Of a DNA stretch of 64,000 nucleotides, positions 45,298-54,922 are shown piece by piece. The notes below the pieces were generated by a model that worked only from the letters and a program-made list of their open reading frames with translations, searched no databases and was not told where the DNA came from. The DNA is from Orobanche coerulescens (Eukaryota; Streptophyta; Magnoliopsida; Lamiales; Orobanchaceae). A program made the position numbers and the translations under genes. Each line of letters opens with the position of its first letter. Position 1 is the first letter of the stretch. The stretch lies in NCBI GenBank assembly GCA_033398695.1, contig JAWKAU010000045.1:124001-188000 (forward strand). The letters are read 5' to 3'.

Positions 45298-45787
45298 ATT
45301 TCCCCCTTTATGACAATTTGTCAAGACTTTAAATCTTTCAAGTCTTCTTGATGATGCCAAAACCTTCTTCATGAAATAATCTTCTTTGATGACTTCTGGC
45401 AGATTTCTTGGTCTTCTTGTCAAATGATCTGGCTTTCAGCAACTTAGTCTAATTTATGAACTACTCGCAGGCGAGTTCGATATAGCTAAGACTTTTTACA
45501 ACTTAAGCTTATGATTGGCGCGCAGGCACAATCTTAGAATGTATTCTAGATGCATACAACTGAAATTATGAACTGTTTGGAGACAAGTTCATACAACTTA
45601 ATTTTCAAACAAGTTTCTATACTTGTGATTGTTATCCCAACAATTTAAGTTATGTAATCATACAATAACACAGTAGATTACGAGTTGTAATCTTTCAAGA
45701 CAGGCAATCATTTTTATTGATATTCAAAAATAGAGTACAAGGATTGCTGTTTTGAAAATAAAATTATAAGCAAAAATTACAAGGATT
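45298..45787 (-). other. Element V: polypurine tract and 3' untranslated region
   Basis: The minus strand reads AAAGGGGGAAAT against the LTR (45298-45309), the polypurine tract. The remaining 480 bp up to the ORF stop is AT-rich and noncoding, with repeats of TTATCCCAACAAT. Confidence 0.7.
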
Positions 45788-45865
45788 TCAGCTCCTATAG
45801 TTCGCGTGTCTCCATGGCCTTTTCGCTGGATCATTCTCGGTTCCACGCCACCAGTGCTGTAGGGA
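45788..45865 (-). pseudogene. Element V: C-terminal tail of the extra ORF
   Basis: Directly beyond the left target duplication of Z, the minus strand continues in the same frame as the ORF at 54923 for about 25 codons to a TGA at 45788-45790. This places the Z insertion close to the 3' end of the reading frame. It is too short to be found on its own. Confidence 0.75.
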
Positions 45866-45870
45866 GTCAT

Positions 45871-48223
45871 TGTAACACCCCAAACTAGGCGGATATTACA
45901 GTGCCGTAGATCCCCAATTGGGACCCACCAGGCAAATGAAAATGAATGAATTACACAGGATAAATGTAGTACCGAACCACATTACAACAATAATTACTCC
46001 AATGAGGAGTTTAGTTACAACACACCAGGACAATACCGAATACTAGTGTATTTTATATGAAGATAAAATATACAACACTGAATGAAACGGAGTATCCAAA
46101 TGAAAGTCTGCAGCGGAAAATAAAGGATAATAACATGAATAGCTGAAAGATCGGGGCCCTCTACTAGTATCACTAGGACTCCTCGACATCAACATGCTAT
46201 TCCCGTGCGTTTGCCTTGCCATGACCTGAAAAACAAAATCCCCAGCCGGGGTCAGTTAAACAGAACAACAATCCTCAAGGGTTGAAAATACACAAACATG
46301 ATTTAACTGAAGTTATGAAATATCCTTAGTTATGAATTACGCTGAAGAGGAGCATCATAGTACGCCCGTAGTGTTCTGTGCAAGTGTACAAGACGGATGA
46401 CCGGACCCACCCATCCTTGTACCTAATTAGTCTCACGGAGGTAATCGTTACCGTGTGCACAGTCCAATGTATCACTCCCAATACATGGCCCTCATGTGCC
46501 CGACTAAAAATTCCACACATCCGCACCCGGCAACGCAATATGAACCCAGAAGGTCATATGAACGAGAATGACCGTAATGAATATCAATGAATAAATAATA
46601 ATCTGACAAAGTCAAGAATGACTCACCGAGATGAGAGTAATAATGAAGTGATTGATAGTTTCAATGGAATGATTGGAACCGCCGTTCCCGTTAATGAAGT
46701 GATTGTTCAACAATTACAAGTCTCAATATGATTAATACAATGATGAATGAGTTATGATTATGAATGATCAACAACAAAAGGAATTAATATCCTTTTAACC
46801 GAGTAAGAATTAACTTACACAATACCGATGAAGAATGTCCTTCCACGAACAAACGTCCTAAATGAAGTGTCGGTCACTCGAACAACCTTGAATAACACAA
46901 TTACCAACAATCCGCTCAATAAACAAATCAAACACGATTATAACGAACTCAAGGCGTCAAAACGACTAAACCAAGTTCATTGGGGCATTATATCGAACAC
47001 TTTGTCGCCAACTTCGATTGTTCATAACCAAACTTCAAAAATACCAACATCAAATCCCCAAGAAGTGTTTCAAACCATCAAAACATCTTCAATACGATCA
47101 ATAATCCATTATGAATATCCAAAATCGTGATTACAACGACAATTAATCGAAAACCTCCAAATCAAACTTAATATTCAAAGTGTTCTTGAATAATTCTTCA
47201 ATAATCCAATGCATAATCATACATATTCATAATCATGCGTACATCACTTCATACAACATGATTTAAACGGCTAAAACAACATATCTCAATACAAAATCGA
47301 AATCCAAGATGTTTGATGAAGATTACCGTTGAAGATTCAAGCACTATGATTCGAAGAACACGCGATAGATCGATGATCCGAGCTTCACAACCGAATGAAA
47401 ATGATTAAAAACCACACTCAAGTGATAATTGATGAAGAAATCTCTCCCTCAAGACTCTCTCTCTCGTATGAAGGTGGAAGAAAAGGAAGGAATGAGCTGA
47501 AATGCTCAAAAAACGAAATTATAGGGGTTGACTGGTCTGTCGGACACGGCCCGTGCCGATCGGCACGGCCGCGGCGCGCAACTGGCCGGCAGGGACTCGA
47601 CCGTGTCCTGCTTGACCCGGTCGCGGCGCGAAGGGGCCTTTCGATAGTGACCTGTCCGACAGTGACTCGGTACCGCTACGGCAATGACTCGACCGTGTCC
47701 TGGAACACAGTCGGGCGTCTGGGCAGTCGGTTCTGGCTTATCCGGAAGAGTTCGACTCGGCCGTGCCAGATGACACGGTCGGGTCCTGTGGCAGAGACTT
47801 CGGAATTTCCGGACGAGTACAGCACGGCCGTGTCGGACGACACGGCCGAATTCGGTCGGCAGTGATCGGCCAAAAACTGAAAAATGAGTGGGTGAGCTAA
47901 AACGACCATAACTCTCTCGTCCGGACTCCGATTGACTCACCATTTGAACCATTGGAAAGCTAACTCGATGCTCTATAATATTGCAAAGATTCAGAATTTT
48001 TTGAGTTACCAAAAATTAATGGTGATTTAACAAAATCGAACTCATATGTGGAAAGTTGAAACAATGTACAATAACGATACACAACTCGAAGTTTTTCCGA
48101 ACGGTGAACACGGGTGAATGAACATGATTGATGAATGATTATAAATGAGTGAAAATCCACTGAGTGACAATCACCGAATGAAATTACTGAATGATAATGA
48201 CTGAATTACAACCGAGTATTACA
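45871..48223 (-). repeat. Element Z: 3' LTR
   Basis: It starts TGTAACACCCCAAACTAGG and ends GAGTATTACA on the plus strand, 2,353 bp. A TATA-like CTATAATT lies on the minus strand near 47517-47524, with GC-rich dyads at 47543-47860 just upstream. GC-rich frames here are on both strands and not credible genes. Confidence 0.93.
47543..47860 (-). promoter_or_regulatory. GC-rich dyad array upstream of TATA in LTR Z
   Basis: The array opens with an 18-bp perfect palindrome, CCGTGCCGATCGGCACGG (47551-47568). It then repeats CGACCGTGTC or CGGCCGTGTC followed within 10 bp by GACACGGTCG or GACACGGCCG. The other LTR keeps the set (54236-54556); its dyad at 54384-54407 has 9-bp arms CGACCGTGT and ACACGGTCG. 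Confidence 0.75.
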
Positions 48224-48258
48224 TACACCCCCCTTAAAAGAGTTTCGTCCCCGAAACT
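48224..48258 (-). promoter_or_regulatory. Element Z: polypurine tract and pre-PPT hairpin
   Basis: The minus strand has arms AGTTTCG and CGAAACT around GGGG (48241-48257), then TTTTAAGGGGGGTGTA against the LTR. Confidence 0.82.
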
Positions 48259-48679
48259 AAGGGTCAAACAACTCGGGATAACTCTCCCGCATACTATCCT
48301 CGGTTTCCCAAGTAGCCTCTTCGACTCCGTGTCTAGACCACTGAATCTTGACCAAAGGAATCGACTTATTTCTCAACTGTTTGATTCGCCGCTCTAAGAC
48401 TCGTACAGGACGCTCCTCATATGAATGGTCATCGGCGATCTCGATTTCGTCGAACTGAAGTATGTGACTCGGGTTGGCAACATACTTCCGTAACTGAGAG
48501 ACCTGAAACACATTATGAATTCGGCTCAATGCCGGAGGTAAGGCTAAACGATAAGCTAGCTCGCCTACTCGTTCCAAAATCTCAAACGGTCCAATAAATC
48601 TCGGACTCAACTTTCCCCGTTTTCCGAAACGGAAAATACCTCGGCTCGGGGATACTTTGACCAAAACGTGGTCACCCAT
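48257..48679 (-). pseudogene. Element Z: integrase C-terminal domain
   Basis: A 140-codon open stretch: [56 protein letters not shown] and [19 protein letters not shown], ending YPELFDP at the natural stop. It is intact as a domain and very like the A and Y tails. The segment upstream to 49093 holds the rest of the core in pieces, for example the counterpart of PQTDGQSERT near 49010. Confidence 0.9.
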
Positions 48680-49093
48680 CTCGAACTCTAGTGGTCGACG
48701 ATTATCTGCATATAATTTCTATCGACTCTGAGCAGTCAACAGACGACTCCTGATCAAAGATACCTTCTCCCGGGCGGCTATAAGTATATCGGGCTCGGTG
48801 CCGATTGACTCTGATGGGTCGTCCCAACACAAGGGAGATCGACAACGACGACCATACCAGGCCTCGTAAGGTGCTACCTTCATCGCAGCATGCCAACTAA
48901 ACTGTACGTGGACTCAAACAACAGTAATTGGGCTTCCCAATCGTCTACTAATCGAGGATGCATGCCCTCAATATGTCCTCCAATGTCTGAAAAGTCCTCT
49001 CTGATTGTCCGTCGGACTGAGGATAAAAAACGGTAATGATATTAAGCTGAGTTCCCAAAGCACGATGAACTGATTTCCAAAATGAGACACGAA

Positions 49094-49915
49094 TCACCCG
49101 TCACGATCAGAAACGATACTCTTAGGAGTACCGTGCAATCTCACCATCTCTTTGATGAACAGCTGGGTAAGTCTCTCGGGACCCCACGTATCCTTAATCC
49201 CAAGGAAATGAGCTGACTTAGTTAAGCGGTCCTCGATCACCCAGATCGTATTCATGCCACGACGACTAGAGGCATCGGCAACCACGTTCGCCTTACCCGG
49301 GTGGCACAGGATCCCGATATCATAATCTTCGATTAGTTCCCACCACCGCCTCTGTCGCATGTTTAACTCCTTTTGAGTAAATATGTACTTCCAACTCTTA
49401 TGATCGGTGAATAACTGACAGGTGATGCCATAAAGGTAATGACGCCAAATTCCCAACGCGAAAACCACGACTGCTAGCTCCAGGTCGTGGGTCGGATAAT
49501 TAACCTCGTAAGGTCGCAATTGCCGTGAAGCATAGGCAATAACCTTCCCATCCTGCATTAATACACATCCGAGACCGTGTCCGGACGCGTTACTAAAAAC
49601 CACGAATCCTTTCGTCCCTTCTGGCAAGGAAAAGACAGGTGCTGAAATTAACCGGTTCTTGAGTTCCTCAAAACTCCGCTGACACACATCGGACCACGTG
49701 TATTTCTTACCCTTTCGCAAAAGGTTCGTCATTGATTTAGCGATTTTAGAAAACCCTTCCACAATTCGCCGATAACAACCGGCTAATCCGAGAAAGCTTC
49801 GGATTTCCTTAACATTCTTCGGAGGTAACCAATCTAGGATAGCCTCCGTCTTCTGAGGGTCGACACGAACTCCGTCTGATGAAATTACATGTCCGAGAAA
49901 AGTCACTTCGGACAT
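49094..49915 (-). pseudogene. Element Z: RT connection and RNase H fused in frame to integrase core
   Basis: A 273-codon open stretch. The connection ([20 protein letters not shown], residues 4-23) and RNase H (residues 100-215: [44 protein letters not shown]) run straight into the integrase core ([17 protein letters not shown] from about 219, then SDRDG). The linker and integrase zinc region are missing, about 170 residues by comparison with Y. The first RNase H aspartate is N in SNAS and the first integrase core residue region is altered (VIEDR), so activity is unlikely. Confidence 0.9.
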
Positions 49916-50490
49916 CCAGAACTCACATTAAGAAAATTTTCCATAAAGTTGCTCTCGTCTCAACACGTCGAGAATCTGATGAAAATGAACCTCGTGTTCC
50001 TCTCGGCTACGAGAATAAATCAAAATGTCATCGATGAAGATAACAACAACTTATCTAAAAAGTCGATGAAAACCCAATTCATTAACTCCATGAATACCGC
50101 AGGTGCATTAGTTAGCCCGAACGGCATAACTACGAACTCATAATGACCATAGCGTGTTCGAAACGCCGTCCTCGCGATATCCGGCTCTCGAATCCGCAAC
50201 TGGTGATATCCAGATCTTAAGTCGATCCTGGAAAATACTGAAGCTCCCTGAAGTTGATCTAAAAGATCATCAATACGGGGTAAGGGGTACTAATCTTGAT
50301 TATCACCTTGTTCAACTCTTGATAATTAATACACACACGAGACGAGCCATCCTTCTCCTTGACAGATCACACTGGTGCTCCTCTCGGGGACGCAATCGGT
50401 CGGAGATAACCTTCCTCGAACTATTCCTCAAGTTGAATCTTCAACTCCTGCATTCTGGTCGGGGCCATCCGATACGGTGCCTTCGATAAA
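49916..50490 (-). pseudogene. Element Z: reverse transcriptase (decayed)
   Basis: On the minus strand MAPTRMQELKIQLEE starts near 50470. It is followed by [36 protein letters not shown] and MELMN, with stops and frameshifts throughout. The FIDD catalytic site near 50040 is disrupted. Plus-strand frames over this stretch are mirror images. Confidence 0.8.
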
Positions 50491-50589
50491 GGGGCGTGAC
50501 GGCTCCAACTCACTCCGAATTCCACTACTCTATGTGAAGGCAACCGGATAACTCGTGCGGAAATACATCGTCAATCGATGACAATAATA

Positions 50590-50960
50590 CCACAAATGAT
50601 TGAACATTTCGATTGCCCTAGAATGGTCAATCGATAAAAAGTGACACAATGAATGATTGAACATCTCGATTGCCTTAGAAAGGCCAATCGATGAAAATGG
50701 TACAATGAATGTTTGAATAACTCGATTGCCTTAGAAAGGCCAATCGATGAAAATGATACAATGAATGATTGAATAGCTCGATTGCCTTAGAAAGGCCAAT
50801 CGATGAAAATGATGCAATGAAGGATTGAATAACTCGATTGCCTTAGGAAGGTCAATCGATGAAAATGATACAATGAATGATTGAATGACTCGATTGCCTT
50901 AGAAAGGCCAATCGATGAAAATGGTGCAATGAATGATTGAATAGCTCGATTGCAGAATTT
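50590..50960 (-). repeat. 56-bp tandem repeat, about 7 copies, inside element Z
   Basis: Units beginning CTCGATTGCCTTAGAAAGG start at 50608, 50665, 50721, 50777, 50833, 50889 and 50945, i.e. 57 then 56 bp apart. Each unit ends with an ATGAATGATTGAAT stretch. The repeat lies between protease and RT and replaces coding sequence; 56 is not a multiple of three, so it breaks the polyprotein frame. Confidence 0.95.
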
Positions 50961-51310
50961 CTCTGCTTCCGCCATAATAATAATTCTACTGGAACAACGG
51001 GGATTACTTCCCTGAAGCACACATTCGACAACCAACGATGGAAAGATAGCGATCAAACGCTTACAAACACTGAGGATAGTATCAAGATGATTAAACCAAC
51101 TAATACCGAAAATTGCATCGTCCTAAGATAAATTCACCACGATTAGGTCCACCAACCAATCGCGGTCACTAAGCTTACTTCAGTATGATTTCGAAAATTC
51201 TTCCATCGTCAGGTAGACCGATGGTATGAGGTCCACAAGCAATAGGACTATCCCGAAATAAGTATATTCAAGCATGATTCGAAAATGAATGAATGCGGTG
51301 TACCAGCATC
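50961..51310 (-). pseudogene. Element Z: aspartic protease remnant
   Basis: The minus strand reads DAGTPHSFI at about 51284-51310 (DAG codons at 51302-51310), in place of the usual DTGATHSFI. Downstream the protease fold is only partly readable through stops as far as the 56-bp repeat. Confidence 0.65.
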
Positions 51311-52040
51311 AAAAGGTACACACAAGTTGAAATAAAATTACGAGTATACCTAAAATCATTCGGGCCACCGGATCGTTGATCCTCCTCATCACATGAATCT
51401 GGGCCTTGCCGGCGAACCGACGCTCCGTCTCGATAAATACGACTCCAACTCTATTTGCTTCCATTGTCTTAAACGCAGCGTTGACAAAGCGATCGATTAA
51501 AGCATTGGTTGCTTGGGCTGAGATGCCGCCGAGCCGACTTGGAGTCCTTTCGGCAAAAGCGGGCCTTATGCCCAAAATTCCCACAATTATAGCACGTGAT
51601 AGACGGTTTGAGACACTCTGTCTTTGTAATGACCAGCGTTCCACAATTGAAGCAGTGATGGCGAGCAGGCGCTCGGGGCGAGATCCCGCACGATTTTGCG
51701 CCGTAGGAGGTCGCTCGAAGCGATAGGACTCACGAGGCTTCTTGAAGGTTATTGATCGCCTTGGATTGATTACGCCGTTGATTTCTTGGCTGAGATGAAG
51801 GTTGTTGTTCGATGCGGTGGCTCATACGGGAGTTCTCTCGATTAATCCGGCGAGTGGCGCAATGATGATTGAGAAAGCGCACATGGGTCATCATGGCTGC
51901 ATAAAAGTGAGTGGATCAACCCGAACATCTTCTCGATCGAGCCGAGTCACAGGCACGATTTCCGGCCAGTGATTATTTCTCGGGTTTCGGCCCGCACCGC
52001 GCCTCTTCCGTGCATCCTCGACTCTCTCCATATCAAGTAG
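51311..52040 (-). pseudogene. Element Z: gag remnant with zinc knuckles
   Basis: A zinc knuckle CYNCGNFGHKARFC is at 51553-51594. Before it, a second, degenerate knuckle (CFNCGTLVITKTEC) lacks its histidine. The gag N-terminus may be the MERVEDARKRRGAGRNP stretch near 52020. The capsid part between is very short, so most of it appears to be deleted. Confidence 0.7.
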
Positions 52041-52553
52041 GAAGGTCGCATAATGATTATATTTCCCGCATGATTATCACGTTATGATTACGTCATGAGA
52101 TGATGAAAATGAGTATACATGCTCTAACTTAGTGATTATACGAATGATTTACTGAAGTGACATGATTATCTGACGAAATTCTTGAAATGATTATTTTTAA
52201 TAACTTAACAAGATTAATAATATGATCATCGGATCGACAATCGAGTAATGAAATGAATTGAGTAATTAATGAATTAACATGATCGTCACGATCAATAAGC
52301 GAGTAATGAAATGAATTAAGTGATTAATGAGTTAACATGATCGTCTAATCACAATGAATGATGATGTTTGAGGATTGTTAAATGATGAATGATGAATGAA
52401 TGACTATTGCGAGAAATTATACCATGGCGTTAGAAATCTTACGATTCTTAGGTCGATTGGCTCGGCATTTGCACAGTCACACGTGACGCGAAAGTCAATG
52501 ATACTAGTCGATGACGATGATTTCAAATGAGACATGACTCGGAAGGTAGTATT
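52041..52553 (-). other. Element Z: 5' leader with 57-bp repeat
   Basis: This is AT-rich noncoding leader. A unit beginning ATGATCATCGGATC or ATGATCGTCACGATC starts at 52222, 52279 and 52337, two full copies and a partial third. I see no gene. Confidence 0.7.
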
Positions 52554-52561
52554 CAAAACCA

Positions 52562-52576
52562 CACTCCGATACCAAC
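52562..52576 (-). promoter_or_regulatory. Element Z: primer binding site
   Basis: The minus strand reads GTTGGTATCGGAGTG two bases inside the LTR, matching the initiator tRNA-Met site TGGTATCAGAG with one change. Confidence 0.8.
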
Positions 52577-52578
52577 TC

Positions 52579-54917
52579 TGTAACACCCCAAACTAGGCGG
52601 ATATTACGGTCTGTAGATCCCCAACCAGGACCCACCGTGCAAATGAAAATGAATGAATTACACAGATAAATGTAGTATCGAACCACATTACAACAATAAT
52701 TACTCCGATGAGGAGTTTAGTTACAACACACCAGACAATACGAATACTAGTGTATTTTATATGAAGATAAAATACACAACACCGAATGAAACGGAGTATC
52801 CAAATGAAAGTCTCAAGCAGAAAATAAAGGACAATAACATGAATAAGCGAAAGATCGGGGCCCCTACTAGTATCACTAGGACTCCTCGACATCAACATGC
52901 TATTCCCATGCGTTTGCCTTGCCATGACACGAAAAACAAAATCCCCAGGGGTCGGTTAAAGCGAACAACAATCCTCAAGGGTTGAAAATACACAAACATG
53001 ATTTAAGCGAAGTTATGAAATATCCTTAGTTATGAATTACGTGAAGAGGAGCATCATAGTACGCCCGTAGTGTTACGTGCAAGTGTACAAGACGGATGAT
53101 CGGACCCACCGTCCTTGTACCTAATTAGTCTCACGGAGGTAATCGTTACCGTGTGCACGATCGATGTATCACTCCCGATACATGGCCATCATGTGCCCGA
53201 CTAAAAATTCCACACATCCGCACCCGCCACGCAATATGAACCGAGAAGGTCATATGAGCGAGAATGACCGTAATGAATATCAATGAATAAATAATAATCT
53301 GACAAAGTCAAGAATGACTCACCGAGATGAGAGTAATAATGAAGTGATTGATAGTTTCAATGGAATGATTGGAACCGCCGTTCCCGTTAATGAAGTGATT
53401 GTTCAACAATTACAAGTCTCAATATGATTAATACAATGATGAATGAGTTATGATTATGAATGATCAACAACAAAAGGAATGAATATCCTTTTAACCGAGT
53501 AAGAATTAACTTACACAATACCGATGAAGAATGTCCTTCCACGAACAAACGTCCTAAATGAAGTGTCGGTCACTCGAACAACCTTGAATAACACAATTAC
53601 CAACAATCCGCTCAATAAACGAATAAAACACGATTATAACGAACTCAAGGCGTCAAAATGACTAAACCAAGTTCATTGGGGCATTATATCGAACACTTTG
53701 TGGCCAACTTCGATTGTTCATAACCAAACTTCAAAAATACCAACATGAAATCCCCAATAAGTGTTTCAAACCAACAAAACATCTTCAATACGATCAATAA
53801 TCCGTTATGAATATCCAAAATCGTGATTACAACGACAATTAATCGAAAACCCCCAAATCCAACTTAATATTCAAAGTGTTCTTGAATAATTCTTCAATAA
53901 TCCAATGAATAATCATACATATTCATAATCATGCGTACATCACTTCATACAACATGATTTAAACGGCTAAAACAACATATCTCAATACAAAATCGAAATC
54001 CAAGATGTTTGATGAATATTACCTTTGAAGATTCAAGCACTATGATTCGAAGAACACGCGATAGATCGATGATCCGAGCTTCACAACCGAATGAAAATGA
54101 TTAAAAACCACACTCAAGTGATAATTGATGAAGAAATCTCTCCCTCAAGACTCTCTCTCTCGTATGAAGGTGGAAGAAAAGGAAGGAATGAGCTGAAATG
54201 CTCAAAAAACGAAATTATAGGGGTTGGTAGTGCAGCCGGACACGGCCCATGCCGATCGGCACGGCCGCGGCGCAGCGGCGGCAGCGGGGACTCGGCCGTG
54301 TCTGCCCGACACGGTCGCGGCGCGAAGGGGCCTTCCGATAGTGACCTGTCCGACAGTGACTCGGTACCGCTACGACAATGACTCGACCGTGTCCTGGAAC
54401 ACGGTCGGGCGTCTGGGCAGTCGGTTCTGGCTTATCCAGAAGAGTTCGACTCGGCCGTGCCAGAAGACACGGTCGGGTCCTGTGGCAGAGTCTTCGGCAT
54501 TTCCGGATGAGTACAGCACGTCCGTGTCGGACGACACGACCGAGTTCGGTCGGCAGTGATCGGCCAAAAACTGAAAAATGAGCGGGTGAGCTAAAACGAC
54601 CATAACTCTCTCATCCGGACTCCGATTGACTCACCGTTTAAACCATTGGAAAGCTAACTCGATGCTCTATAATATTGAAAAGATTCAGAATTTTTGGAGT
54701 TACCAAAAATTAATGGTGATCTAACAAAGTCGAACTCATATGTGGAATGTTGAAACAATGTACAATAACGATACACAACTCGAAGTTTTTCCGAACGGTG
54801 AACACGGGTGAATGAACATGATTGATGAATGATTATAGATGAGTGAAAATCCACTGAGTGACAATCACCGAATGAAATTACTGAATGATAATGACTGAAT
54901 TACAACCGGGTATTACA
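52579..54917 (-). repeat. Element Z: 5' LTR
   Basis: This 2,339-bp LTR matches 45871-48223 along its whole length and ends GGGTATTACA. Differences between the two copies cluster in the first 700 bp at CTG, CAG and CCA positions. It carries the same TATA-like site and dyad array (54236-54556). Confidence 0.93.
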
Positions 54918-54922
54918 GTCAT

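Larger units (their letters stand above)
45871..54917 (-). mobile_element. Element Z: Ty3/gypsy element with both LTRs and target duplication
   Basis: LTRs at 45871-48223 and 52579-54917 flank a shortened 4.36 kb interior on the minus strand. GTCAT occurs at 45866-45870 and 54918-54922, so this is a complete insertion into the extra ORF of V. The interior has gag remnants, an altered protease, RT, RNase H fused to integrase, and the integrase tail, plus a 56-bp tandem repeat. It is a chromovirus-like relative of A and Y by integrase tail and LTR ends. Confidence 0.93.

Noticed and set aside
47506..48012. Arg/Ser-rich frames in LTR Z on both strands, repeated near 54224-54603
   Set aside because: They arise from the GC-rich dyad array and recur because the LTR is repeated.
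50590..50960. Possible CRISPR-like array
   Set aside because: The repeat is a plain tandem repeat of about 56 bp with no distinct spacers, in a plant retroelement.
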